A DNA stretch of 23,148 nt from Treponema sp. (GTDB lineage: Bacteria; Spirochaetota; Spirochaetia; Treponematales; Treponemataceae), in assembly GCA_024400915.1 (NCBI GenBank), contig JAKSLX010000031.1:1-23148 (forward strand). Direction: 5' to 3'. Below the pieces are notes generated by a model. The model was not told the origin of the DNA and did no database searches. It saw only the letters and a program-made list of their open reading frames with translations. Shown one piece after another: positions 4,593 to 12,435 of this stretch (positions are counted from its first letter, which is position 1; the number at the start of each line of letters is the position of its first letter). The position numbers were made by a program, and so were the translations under genes.

Positions 4593-5798
4593 CTAGTAGT
4601 TTTCTGCGTTTACTTCAAAGTATGATTTTGGATGAGCACAAACTGGACATGCTTCTGGAGCCTTTGTTCCAACAACGATGTGTCCACAGTTGCGGCATTC
4701 CCAAACCTTTACTTCTGACTTTTCGAAAACTGCTGCTGTTTCAACATTCTTGAGGAGGGCACGGTAGCGTTCTTCGTGATGCTTTTCGATTGCTGCTACA
4801 CCGCGGAACTTTGCTGCAAGAGCTTTAAATCCTTCTGCTTCTGCTGTCTTTGCAAAGTCTTCGTACATGTCTGTCCATTCAAAGTTTTCACCGTCAGCTG
4901 CTGCCTTAAGGTTTTCTGCTGTTGTTCCAAGTTCACCAAGTTCCTTGAACCACATTTTTGCATGTTCCTTTTCATTTTCTGCTGTCTTAAGGAAGAGGGC
5001 TGAAATCTGTTCATAGCCTTCTTTCTTTGCAACTGAAGCAAAATATGTGTACTTGTTTCTTGCCTGTGATTCTCCTGCAAAAGCTGCCTGAAGATTTTTT
5101 TCTGTCTGTGTTCCTGCGTACTTACTCATAGTAGTTACCTCTTTCTGTGTGTTTGTATTTTTTTCAGTTGCAACTGCAACTGTTGATTCATAAATAGGTT
5201 CAAAGTCTTCTGCCGGATGACCGCAAAGTGGACATATAAAGTCCTCTGGGAGTACAGGATTCTTGTATTCGTATCCGCAGATTTTGCATCGCCAGCCGAT
5301 GATTTTCTTTCCTGTGTTTGCAACAGGTTTTGGCTTGATATTGTTCTGATAGTCGGCATAAGTCAAAGGAGCATTTGAATTAAGAACTTCTGCTTCAACA
5401 ACTTCCGCCACAAAAAGTGTATGGGTTCCAAGATCTTCCTTTGAAAGAACCTTGCATTCAAGAAGTGAACAGACACTCTTTGTAATGTATGGAACACCGT
5501 TTTTGTTTGTCTCGTAAGGAAAAGATGCAAACTTGTCGGCATCTCTTCCGCTTTGCATCCCAAAGTTTTTGATCAGGTCAAAGTTGCAGGTGCTGTCCAG
5601 AATTGAAAGTGTAAATTCCCCGCTTTCCTTGATCATATCGCAGGTAAGGTTCCTGTTCAGAACAGAAATTGCAACCCTTGTGGGTTCGGAAGCAACCTGC
5701 ATGCAGGTATTTGTGATGCAGGCATTGATTTTGCCATTGCTTTTTGCACCAAGAACAAATACGCCGTAAGAAAGGCTGTAAAACGCTTTTGGATTCAT
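4593..5798 (-). CDS. Flavin reductase-rubredoxin-rubrerythrin fusion protein
   Basis: This 401-residue cytoplasmic protein scavenges peroxide (rubrerythrin reduces H2O2 using electrons passed through rubredoxin). Residues 1-155 are a flavin reductase/flavoredoxin domain. Residues 168-200 are a rubredoxin with C171/C174 and C189/C192, together resembling high-molecular-weight rubredoxin (Hrb). Residues 224-401 are a complete rubrerythrin: E243, E276-x-x-H279 and E338-x-x-H341 di-iron ligands, then a second rubredoxin C368/C371 and C384/C387. The start has a strong AGGAGGT site. Met224 also has its own SD-like AGAGGT 7 nt upstream within the linker, so a separate 178-residue rubrerythrin may be made too. 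It is the first gene of a three-gene operon with the Fur/PerR regulator and the NifX-like protein. Confidence 0.88.
   Translation of the reverse strand: MNPKAFYSLSYGVFVLGAKSNGKINACITNTCMQVASEPTRVAISVLNRNLTCDMIKESGEFTLSILDSTCNFDLIKNFGMQSGRDADKFASFPYETNKNGVPYITKSVCSLLECKVLSKEDLGTHTLFVAEVVEAEVLNSNAPLTYADYQNNIKPKPVANTGKKIIGWRCKICGYEYKNPVLPEDFICPLCGHPAEDFEPIYESTVAVATEKNTNTQKEVTTMSKYAGTQTEKNLQAAFAGESQARNKYTYFASVAKKEGYEQISALFLKTAENEKEHAKMWFKELGELGTTAENLKAAADGENFEWTDMYEDFAKTAEAEGFKALAAKFRGVAAIEKHHEERYRALLKNVETAAVFEKSEVKVWECRNCGHIVVGTKAPEACPVCAHPKSYFEVNAENY
5127..5142 (-). promoter_or_regulatory. Internal ribosome site and start for stand-alone rubrerythrin
   Basis: On the minus strand AGAGGT (5142-5137) lies 7 nt before the in-frame ATG at 5129, exactly where the rubrerythrin domain begins (MSKYAGTQTEK). 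This suggests the linker was once an intergenic region, joined in frame by loss of a stop codon, and that internal initiation may persist. Confidence 0.5.
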
Positions 5799-5828
5799 GG
5801 GACCTCCTGTGTATGTCAGATATTAGGA

Positions 5829-5895
5829 ATGATTACTAATAATAAAAGAGTATATCAGGTTCTGGAATATGTAAATAGGAATTATTACTAATAAT
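5829..5895 (-). promoter_or_regulatory. Promoter of the oxidative-stress operon with two PerR/Fur-like boxes
   Basis: ATTATTA-C-TAATAAT at 5881-5895 is a perfect 7-1-7 palindrome, the classic PerR/Fur box form. A second copy at 5829-5843 has one mismatch between its arms. The two centres are 52 bp apart, close to five helical turns. Between them, on the minus strand, TATACT (5854-5849) is a plausible -10. The downstream box would overlap the start site and the upstream one would lie behind the -35. The -35 itself is not clear (TTTACA has only a 15-bp spacer). Confidence 0.7.
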
Positions 5896-6031
5896 GGAAA
5901 ATTAAATAATTAAATGCTCTTTATTTCAAGGAAGTGTTCTTCAGGTTTTTCACGTTACAGAAACATCCGTTGATGAAAATCACTGCATATTATCATGGAG
6001 GCATTTTATTCGATGCCCTGTGGAAATATGA

Positions 6032-6037
6032 TATAAT
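6032..6037 (+). promoter_or_regulatory. Possible -10 box for the SPL-family gene
   Basis: A consensus TATAAT lies 43 nt before the start codon. No convincing -35 hexamer is seen 16-18 bp upstream, so this is a weak call. Confidence 0.35.
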
Positions 6038-6079
6038 GATTCGTAGAATTATAAAGAAATTCAGGAATAAAAAAATTCA

Positions 6080-6946
6080 ATGCATTTTGTTCAGGCAAAA
6101 ACAATTCTTTCGGCTCACAATGGAATGAACATCTATCGCGGATGTACACACGGCTGCATTTACTGCGATTCAAGGTCAAAGTGCTACCACACGCCCGAGC
6201 CTTTTGAAGATGTTGAGGCAAAGGAAAATGCACCTGAGCTTTTGGAAGCTGCCCTTAAGAAAAAAAGAAAGAAGTGCATGATAGGAACTGGTTCCATGTG
6301 TGACCCTTACATGCACTGTGAAGAAAAACTTTTGCTTACACGACGGTGTCTTGAAATCATAGACCGTTATGGATTCGGTGCAACAGTGATTACAAAATCG
6401 GATCTGGTTTTGCGCGACCTTGACTTGCTTAAATCCATAAATGAAAAAGCAAAGGCTGTTGTTCAGATGACAATAACCACAGCAGATGATGAACTTTGCC
6501 GGAAGGTAGAACCTAATGTGTGCCCCACAGGTCGCCGAGTTGAAGTTCTTAAAATTTTCCAGAAAGAAAACATTCCGACTGTTGTATGGCTCTGTCCATT
6601 CTTGCCAGGAATAAACAATACAAAAGAAAATTTTGAATCCCTCCTTGCAATGTGTGCCGATGCTGGAGTCAAAGGCATAATCAATTTTGGAATTGGACTA
6701 ACCCTTAGAGAAGGAAACAGGGAATATTATTATTCAAAGCTTGATGAAAAGTTTCCGGGTCTTAAGGACCGTTACATCCAGCATTACAGGAATTCCTACA
6801 ATCTATTGAGCAGCAATAATTCAGAATTGATGAAGTACTTTAATTCTTTCTGCACCCGGCGCGGAATAATTCACACGCCCGAAAAATGCTTTGAATACCT
6901 GAACGAATTTCCGGAAAAAAGGGAGCCGGGGTTGTTTGATGTGTAG
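6080..6946 (+). CDS. SPL-family radical SAM protein
   Basis: This 288-residue radical SAM enzyme belongs to the spore-photoproduct-lyase-related family (COG1533, SplB-like). The cluster motif CTHGCIYC places C22, C26 and C29 near the N terminus and would bind a 4Fe-4S cluster and S-adenosylmethionine. The GTGSMCDPY segment and VITKSDLVLRDLDLL are typical of the group. The organism is not expected to form spores, so the name reflects ancestry; the substrate is unknown. The SD is weak (AGGA 15 nt upstream). Met16 is an alternative start but would cut close to the cluster motif, so I keep 6080. Confidence 0.85.
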   Translation: MHFVQAKTILSAHNGMNIYRGCTHGCIYCDSRSKCYHTPEPFEDVEAKENAPELLEAALKKKRKKCMIGTGSMCDPYMHCEEKLLLTRRCLEIIDRYGFGATVITKSDLVLRDLDLLKSINEKAKAVVQMTITTADDELCRKVEPNVCPTGRRVEVLKIFQKENIPTVVWLCPFLPGINNTKENFESLLAMCADAGVKGIINFGIGLTLREGNREYYYSKLDEKFPGLKDRYIQHYRNSYNLLSSNNSELMKYFNSFCTRRGIIHTPEKCFEYLNEFPEKREPGLFDV

Positions 6947-7002
6947 AAGTAATTTCATTGTCATGCTGAACGCGTTTTAACATCTGCGTTGTGGTGATGT
7001 TT

Positions 7003-7031
7003 TTGCTGAGGCAGCCTAATTATGCTATAAT
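7003..7031 (+). promoter_or_regulatory. Sigma-70-type promoter of the DUF1349 gene
   Basis: TTGCTG at 7003-7008 and TATAAT at 7026-7031 are separated by exactly 17 bp, and the gene starts 18 nt later with an AGGG site. Confidence 0.7.
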
Positions 7032-7048
7032 GTCTGCAAGGGATAATT

Positions 7049-7654
7049 ATGAAAATTGAACAAGCAAAATGGAACTGGACTCGTGAGCCTAAGGATTTCA
7101 AAATCACTGGCGAGAAAATAGAAATCATCACAACTCCTCATACTGACTTATGGCAGCGGACTTACTATCATTTCAGAAACGACAATGCTCCGGTTCTGCA
7201 GATGAAAACTTCAGAAAAATATTTTTCATTCATCGTAAAAACTGAATTTGAAAGCAAGCAGCGTTTTGACCAGTGCGGTGTAGTAATGTATCTGGATAGC
7301 GAAAACTGGCTGAAAGGTTCCATTGAATATGAAAACGATGAGTTTCAGCATCTTGGAAGTGTTGCAACCAACAACGGATATTCAGACTGGGCAACAACAG
7401 AAATTCCGGCAGGTATAAAATCAATGTGGTACCGCTTTAGTCGCCGTGAAGATGATTATTGCATTGAATGTTCGGAAGACGGAATTAAATTCAAGCAGAT
7501 GAGAATATGCCACATGCACAAGGCAAAGGATGAAATTCAGTTTGGCATTTACGCTTGCAGCCCTGAAGATTCATCATTCAAAGCAACATTTACAAATATG
7601 GAAATCACAGAATGTAAATGGCTTGCACATGACGGTCAGAAACCTGATGAATAG
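7049..7654 (+). CDS. DUF1349 family protein (concanavalin-like fold)
   Basis: This 201-residue cytoplasmic protein matches DUF1349 (regulation of enolase protein 1-like), a beta-sandwich family of unclear biochemical role, probably carbohydrate related. It has the typical opening (KWNWTREPKDFKI), a central GVVMYLDSENWLKGSIEY and the closing IQFGIYACSPEDSSFKATFTNM. There is no signal peptide. It has its own promoter and is probably monocistronic. Confidence 0.82.
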   Translation: MKIEQAKWNWTREPKDFKITGEKIEIITTPHTDLWQRTYYHFRNDNAPVLQMKTSEKYFSFIVKTEFESKQRFDQCGVVMYLDSENWLKGSIEYENDEFQHLGSVATNNGYSDWATTEIPAGIKSMWYRFSRREDDYCIECSEDGIKFKQMRICHMHKAKDEIQFGIYACSPEDSSFKATFTNMEITECKWLAHDGQKPDE

Positions 7655-7662
7655 TACACCCG

Positions 7663-7830
7663 CGAAATCTGGATTGCGGTAAAAAAAAAGCAAATCAGCT
7701 TTTGATAGTTTGTCTTAACTTCTTCCTGCAAAAGATTTTCTATCAAAAGAGGATCGCATTTTACGATCATTATGGCTTCTGTTTCTTCACCTTCCGGAGT
7801 CTTGCTGTCTGCTAAAATACCTTGCAACAT
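7663..7830 (-). pseudogene. Possible gene remnant in the gap before the small membrane protein
   Basis: The minus-strand frame in this 200-base gap encodes a protein-like stretch (TPEGEETEAIMIVKCDPLLI then ENLLQEE) with a natural composition. It has only a TTG or weak ATG start and no SD site, and its end runs back over the DUF1349 gene. It may be a decayed gene or a chance frame. If not coding, the gap holds nothing recognisable except a candidate -10 (TAAAAT near 7814) for the next gene. Confidence 0.2.
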
Positions 7831-7856
7831 ACCTGCATTCAATTTATCATTGAAGC

Positions 7857-8111
7857 ATGACAGAAAACGAAACTAAAATTGAAGCAATAAAAGTTAAGGT
7901 CAAGAAATTTGAAAACAGCCGCACCCTTATGGCCGCTCTTTTTGCACTTCTTGGCTACTATTTTTACGATTCATATAAGGAAGGATCTGCTCCAATTCTC
8001 TATTTTGTAGTGATTGGAATTCTTATGGCAGCCGACATCGGTGTTTTTGCCTATGTTTCAGTTCTTATCCATAAGTTTGTTAAGGAAAGAAAAGAACTTG
8101 AACAGCAGTGA
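7857..8111 (+). CDS. Small two-helix membrane protein
   Basis: This 84-residue protein has a charged N-terminal helix (KIEAIKVKVKKFE). Two hydrophobic segments follow at about 24-40 and 48-70, and a basic C-terminal tail (KFVKERKELEQQ). That predicts a two-pass inner-membrane protein with no recognised family. The SD is weak. Its 3' end overlaps the likely TTG start of ygiQ by 14 nt, implying translational coupling. Confidence 0.6.
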   Translation: MTENETKIEAIKVKVKKFENSRTLMAALFALLGYYFYDSYKEGSAPILYFVVIGILMAADIGVFAYVSVLIHKFVKERKELEQQ

Positions 8112-9927
8112 TTTTCTTCCTGTTTCCAAGCAGGATTTAATGGAAAGGAATATTGATCAGGTAGACTTTGTCTTTGTTTCGGGAGACGCTTATGTTGATC
8201 ATCCAAGTTTTGCCGCAGCTCTTCTTGGCCGCCTTTTGGAAGCAAACGGCTATACTGTTGCCATTTTAGCTCAGCCTGACTGGAAGAATGTTGAAGAATT
8301 CAGGAAATTCGGACAGCCAAAGCTAGGTTTTCTTGTAAGTGCCGGTGCCATGGACAGCATGGTTTCAAACTATACAGCCAACAACAAGCCCCGCTCGGAA
8401 GATGTTTATGCCCACGGCGGAGTTGCAGGACACAGACCGGACCGTGCCACAAACATTTATGTTCAGGCAATTCGTCAGGCATACAAGGGCGTTAATGTCA
8501 TCATCGGTGGCATCGAAGCAAGTCTTAGGCGTACAAGCCATTACGATTACTGGTCAAACACAGTAAAGCGTTCAATCCTCCTGGATTCCAAAGCCGATCT
8601 TCTTTTGTACGGAATGGGCGAACATTCCATCCTTGAAGTTGCGGCCCTTTTGCGCGAAGGGGTTCCTGCCCGCCAGATCCGGGGTGTGCGCGGAACATGC
8701 TGGTATACAAGCAAAAAAGAAGAAATTCCAGAGGATGCAATCTGGCTTCCGTCCTATCAGGACATTTCCAAAAATACGGAAGAAAGCAAGGAGCTTTTTG
8801 CCCGAAGCTATTCGACTCAGGAACAGAATACGGATGCCATCAACGGAAAAATTCTGGTTGAACCTGCGGACACCCGTTTTGTTGTCCAGATGCCGGCAGC
8901 ACTTCCTTTGACAACTGAAGAATTTGACAAGGTTTATGAACTTCCCTTTACCCGCCGTTGGCACCCAATGTATGACGAGCCTGCGGAAAATAATAAGTCT
9001 GGAATTCCAGCCCTTTCGGAAGTTAAATTCAGCCTTACAAGTTGCCGCGGATGCTTTGGAGCATGTTCTTTCTGTGCCATCACTTTCCATCAGGGACGGC
9101 GCATTCAGGCAAGAAGCCATGAAAGTTTGATAGAAGAAGCCAAGCGCATGACGGAAGACAAGGACTTTAAGGGATACATTCACGATGTTGGTGGTCCTAC
9201 TGCAAACTTCCGCCACGATGCCTGCGAAAAACAGGCAAAGGCCGGTGCCTGTCCAAACCGCGACTGCATGGGTGTAAATCCTTGTCCCAATGTAAAGGTT
9301 GACCATACGGATTATGTTTCGCTTCTAAGAAAACTCCGCGAGCTTCCAAAGGTAAAGAAAGTATTCATCCGTTCGGGAATCCGCTTTGACTACCTGATGA
9401 TGGACAAGGACAAGACTTTCTTTAAGGAACTTGTAATGCACCACATCTCGGGTCAGCTTAAGGTTGCGCCGGAGCATGTAAGCGATAATGTTCTTTCGCT
9501 GATGAGGAAAAGCACCCACAAGGTCTACGAGGATTTTGCAAAGGAATATGAAAAGACCAACAGGGAATGCGGAATGAAGCAGTACCTTGTTCCATATTAT
9601 ATTGCGGGGCATCCTGGGGCTGGTTTAAACGAAGCAATTGAAACCGCCCTTTATCTTAAAAAGACGGGATTCGTTCCGGATCAGGTTCAGGATTTTTATC
9701 CAACTCCTGGAAGTCTTGCTACGGCAATGTATTACACAGGCTTCAATCCCCACAAGGAAGATGGCAGAGGTCATCTTGAAAAAGTGTATGTCGCACGAGG
9801 TGGACACGAGCGCCGCCTTCAGCGTGCCTTGCTTCAGTTCAACAAAAGGGAAAATGCAAACCTTGTTAAGGAAGCATTGCGTACGGCGGGAAGACCGGAA
9901 TTGATAAAGGTTCTTTTAGGAAGATAA
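8098..9927 (+). CDS. ygiQ: YgiQ family radical SAM protein
   Basis: This is a radical SAM protein of the YgiQ (UPF0313) family, about 609 residues from a TTG at 8098. That start gives MNSSDFLPVSKQDL, matching the family's usual FLP N terminus, and AAGGAAAG lies about 8 nt upstream. The ATG at 8140 is an alternative. The N-terminal domain (VSGDAYVDHPSFAAALLGRL, GGIEASLRR) resembles a cobalamin-binding-like region. The cluster motif CFGACSFC is at about 319-326, followed by GRRIQARSHESLIEEAK. The C-terminal part (YFVPYYIAGHPG-like, VQDFYPTPGSLAT) is also typical. The reaction is not established. DUF763 follows 3 nt after the stop and is probably co-transcribed. Confidence 0.92.
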   Translation: MNSSDFLPVSKQDLMERNIDQVDFVFVSGDAYVDHPSFAAALLGRLLEANGYTVAILAQPDWKNVEEFRKFGQPKLGFLVSAGAMDSMVSNYTANNKPRSEDVYAHGGVAGHRPDRATNIYVQAIRQAYKGVNVIIGGIEASLRRTSHYDYWSNTVKRSILLDSKADLLLYGMGEHSILEVAALLREGVPARQIRGVRGTCWYTSKKEEIPEDAIWLPSYQDISKNTEESKELFARSYSTQEQNTDAINGKILVEPADTRFVVQMPAALPLTTEEFDKVYELPFTRRWHPMYDEPAENNKSGIPALSEVKFSLTSCRGCFGACSFCAITFHQGRRIQARSHESLIEEAKRMTEDKDFKGYIHDVGGPTANFRHDACEKQAKAGACPNRDCMGVNPCPNVKVDHTDYVSLLRKLRELPKVKKVFIRSGIRFDYLMMDKDKTFFKELVMHHISGQLKVAPEHVSDNVLSLMRKSTHKVYEDFAKEYEKTNRECGMKQYLVPYYIAGHPGAGLNEAIETALYLKKTGFVPDQVQDFYPTPGSLATAMYYTGFNPHKEDGRGHLEKVYVARGGHERRLQRALLQFNKRENANLVKEALRTAGRPELIKVLLGR

Positions 9928-9930
9928 AAT

Positions 9931-11244
9931 ATGCCAAGAAATACAGGACATGCAGATCTGCCTCTCCACACGGGAATTGTTCCAAAATGGCTTGCGGACA
10001 GAATGCGTGACATGGGCACTTTGATTGTAGAAGCCCTGATCCTACAGTATGGGAAAAAAGAAGTTCTCCGCCGATTGAGTGACCCGCTTTGGTTTCAGTC
10101 TCTTGGTGCTGTTCTTGGCATGGACTGGCATTCAAGCGGAATTACTACTTCAGTAATGTATGCCCTTAAGCGCGGAATAAATGCAAGGGCAAAAGATTTT
10201 GGACTTGTTGTCTGCGGCGGCCGCGGAAAATATTCACGCAGGACTCCGGAAGAACTTGAGTTTGTTAGCAACATGGCTGGCCTTGATGGAAACGGTCTTG
10301 TACGCAACAGCAAGCTTGTGGCAAAAGTTGACAGCACTGCAGTTCAGGATGGGTTCCAGCTTTACCAGCATAATTTTATTGTAAGCGATGAAGGGGACTG
10401 GACGGTCGTTCAGCAGGGAATGAATGCCGAAACTAAAACTGCACGCCGCTATCACTGGTGTTCCGAAAACCTAAAGAGCTTTGTAGAAGATCCTCACACG
10501 GGAATTACAGGCGAAAACCAGAAATACATCTTGAATTTAACGGATACCGAAGCAAAGGAAACGCGTTCTTCCATACTTGATCTTTCAAAGGAAAATCCTG
10601 ATCTGATAATCAGCGAAATAAAAGACATCCAGACTCACGGAGTTTCAGATGCCGTAGTAAAGGCTCAAAAGCAGCAGATGGAGCTGTTTGAGGATACCGA
10701 GCACAAACTAACGAAAGTTAGCCTAACGGAAGAAATGCTCCCACCAGTCGTTAGCCGAAACCTCGTAATGCCTGCACACCACGATGTAAGGGCCGAAGAT
10801 GTAGATTTGAAGCGCCTTGGAAGCGTTCTTGCCACAGCCTACGAAAGCGATCCAAAGGATTTTGAAAGCCTTTTACTAACGCCCGGTCTTGGACCAAGAA
10901 CCTTGCAGTCACTAACGTTAGTTAGTGAAGTGATCAATGGCACTCCAAGCCGTTTCCGCGATCCAGCCCGTTTCAGTTTTGCCCACGGTGGAAAAGACGG
11001 ACATCCGTTCCCGGTACCACTTCGCATTTATGATGAAAGCATCAGGATTCTTGGTGACGCCATAGAAAGGTCACGCCTTGGTTACAAGGAAAAAAGCGAA
11101 TGCATCAACCGCCTTCATAAGACTCAGCTTGAAATAGAAAAAAACTGCGATCCTCGTGCAGACTTTGATGCCGTCCTTGAGCACGAAAGATTAAATCTCC
11201 CTGGTTGGGAAGGCAGAACGGAAACAAAGAAATATTATAAGTAA
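9931..11244 (+). CDS. DUF763 domain protein
   Basis: This 437-residue protein covers the full DUF763 family (COG1415), opening with RNTGHADLPLHTGIVPKWLA and YGKKEVLRRLSDPLWFQSLG. A helix-hairpin-helix-like TPGLGPRTLQSL near residue 317 suggests nucleic-acid contact. The role is unknown. It starts 3 nt after ygiQ. Odd feature: the 3' third contains six CTAACG/CGTTAG hexamers in 214 bases, using otherwise uncommon CTA and ACG codons. Confidence 0.88.
   Translation: MPRNTGHADLPLHTGIVPKWLADRMRDMGTLIVEALILQYGKKEVLRRLSDPLWFQSLGAVLGMDWHSSGITTSVMYALKRGINARAKDFGLVVCGGRGKYSRRTPEELEFVSNMAGLDGNGLVRNSKLVAKVDSTAVQDGFQLYQHNFIVSDEGDWTVVQQGMNAETKTARRYHWCSENLKSFVEDPHTGITGENQKYILNLTDTEAKETRSSILDLSKENPDLIISEIKDIQTHGVSDAVVKAQKQQMELFEDTEHKLTKVSLTEEMLPPVVSRNLVMPAHHDVRAEDVDLKRLGSVLATAYESDPKDFESLLLTPGLGPRTLQSLTLVSEVINGTPSRFRDPARFSFAHGGKDGHPFPVPLRIYDESIRILGDAIERSRLGYKEKSECINRLHKTQLEIEKNCDPRADFDAVLEHERLNLPGWEGRTETKKYYK
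10708..10921. repeat. Cluster of CTAACG/CGTTAG hexamers inside the DUF763 gene
   Basis: The hexamer occurs at 10708, 10723, 10749 (reverse), 10876, 10912 and 10916 (reverse), with 10912-10921 forming a palindrome CTAACGTTAG. In frame these are mostly Leu-Thr or Val-Ser codon pairs. The same palindrome occurs at 21056-21065. The count over the whole window is close to chance, so only the clustering is notable. Confidence 0.35.
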
Positions 11245-11265
11245 TATTTGTATATTGGTATTTAT

Positions 11266-11826
11266 ATGAAAAGACTTTTTATATTATTTATTCAATTAAT
11301 GATTATTCTCTCTTTTGCCACTGCGAAAAAGGCAAATAAAAATTCTCCAGTAATTCTCGACTGGCAGTATAAGGATGAGGGTGAAGAAATCCCTGCATGG
11401 GTAACGGCCATTGCTCAGTCCGATAAAAATACTGTAGTGAGGGAACTTGAGCTTGAAGAATACAAGGTATGGACTTCTTGTGTCTCGGGAGAAAATCTTG
11501 AAATGCTCGAAACCTTCGACGATGTGGCTGAAGTAACAGAAGAAATCTCAAGGGAAATGACAATTCAGGTAAATGAAATTTTAGATTCCAATAATACCGT
11601 TGCCGAAAAAACTGCTGTAATGGTTCAGGAAGTGATTTCCGAAATTGAAATCCGTGGACTTCAGAAAATTTCCTCTTTCTGGATAAAAAACGGCGTGGCA
11701 AAAAAAGGTGTGAAAAAGGCTAAAAAAGAAAGTGACTATCAGGTAAAATTCAATTACTATTCAGTATGGGTTATGGATAAAGACCTGTATGAAATTCAGC
11801 TTAAAAAAATAATAGAGAGGTTTTGA
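11266..11826 (+). CDS. Exported protein, first gene of the LpoB/LPP20 operon
   Basis: This 186-residue protein starts with MKRLFILFIQLMIILSFATA, a signal peptide without a lipobox cysteine, probably cleaved after ATA. The mature part (IPAWVTAI, then a long helical section with REMTIQVNEIL and a C-terminal YYSVWVMDKDLYEIQLKKI) resembles the LPP20-like protein two genes downstream in layout. I call it a probable distant LPP20 relative. The ATG at 11266 is preferred over the upstream TTG at 11248. The next gene follows after 1 nt. Confidence 0.7.
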   Translation: MKRLFILFIQLMIILSFATAKKANKNSPVILDWQYKDEGEEIPAWVTAIAQSDKNTVVRELELEEYKVWTSCVSGENLEMLETFDDVAEVTEEISREMTIQVNEILDSNNTVAEKTAVMVQEVISEIEIRGLQKISSFWIKNGVAKKGVKKAKKESDYQVKFNYYSVWVMDKDLYEIQLKKIIERF

Positions 11827-11827
11827 A

Positions 11828-12430
11828 ATGAAAAAAATTATTCTTGCAATGATGCTTGCTGCCGCAGCTATGGGTGCTTTTGCTCTTGGAAAAACAAAGG
11901 TAAAGAGAGTTTCCAGTGATAAAGTTATAGATCTCGACGGCTATTGGAACGACACGGATGTTCGCATTGTGTGTGAATCGCTTATTGAAGAATGCGTTAA
12001 TTCACCAAGAATTGCAAAATTTGAAGAAGAAAATGGAAGACCAGGTCTTGTTATCGTTGGCAAAATCGTGAACGGTTCCAACGAACACATTGATACTTCC
12101 ATCATTGAAAAAAGACTCAGGTCTGCAATCATCAATTCAGGTGTACTTGAATTCGTAGTTTCAAAGGATGAACGCGAACAGCTCAGAGACGAAAAGATTG
12201 ATCAGGAACAGCATGCAAGCCTTGAAACTGCAAAGGCCATGGACAATGAAGCCGGTGCTGATTTCATGCTTACAGGTACAGTAAAATCTATTGTTCAGAC
12301 TGAAGGGAAAAAATCTGTGAGGGCATATTTCGTGAATGTTACCCTCTCAAGCATTGAGACCAACAGAATCATCTGGCAGGGTGAAAACGACGAAATCAAG
12401 AAAGAAATCAAGAACCAGAAGAAGAAATAA
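11828..12430 (+). CDS. LpoB-like penicillin-binding protein activator family
   Basis: This 200-residue protein has a signal peptide (MKKIILAMMLAAAAMGAFA) and then an LpoB/PF13036-type domain: DLDGYWNDTDVRIVCESLIE at about 36-55, IVGKIVNGSNEHID, and GADFMLTGTVKSI near 140. Known LpoB proteins are outer-membrane lipoproteins that activate peptidoglycan synthases. This one has no lipobox cysteine, so a soluble periplasmic form is predicted. A GAGAGG site overlaps the end of the previous gene. The next gene starts 5 nt after its stop. Confidence 0.85.
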   Translation: MKKIILAMMLAAAAMGAFALGKTKVKRVSSDKVIDLDGYWNDTDVRIVCESLIEECVNSPRIAKFEEENGRPGLVIVGKIVNGSNEHIDTSIIEKRLRSAIINSGVLEFVVSKDEREQLRDEKIDQEQHASLETAKAMDNEAGADFMLTGTVKSIVQTEGKKSVRAYFVNVTLSSIETNRIIWQGENDEIKKEIKNQKKK

Positions 12431-12435
12431 ACGCC

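Noticed and set aside
4287..5563. Several 65-95-codon frames in other registers over the oxidative-stress operon
   Set aside because: All overlap strongly supported domains (Fur, rubrerythrin, flavin reductase) and carry no independent ribosome sites or motifs.
8572..9306. A 244-codon open frame antisense to ygiQ
   Set aside because: It lies entirely within a well-supported radical SAM gene, has no ribosome site or recognisable domain, and is explained by codon bias on the opposite strand.
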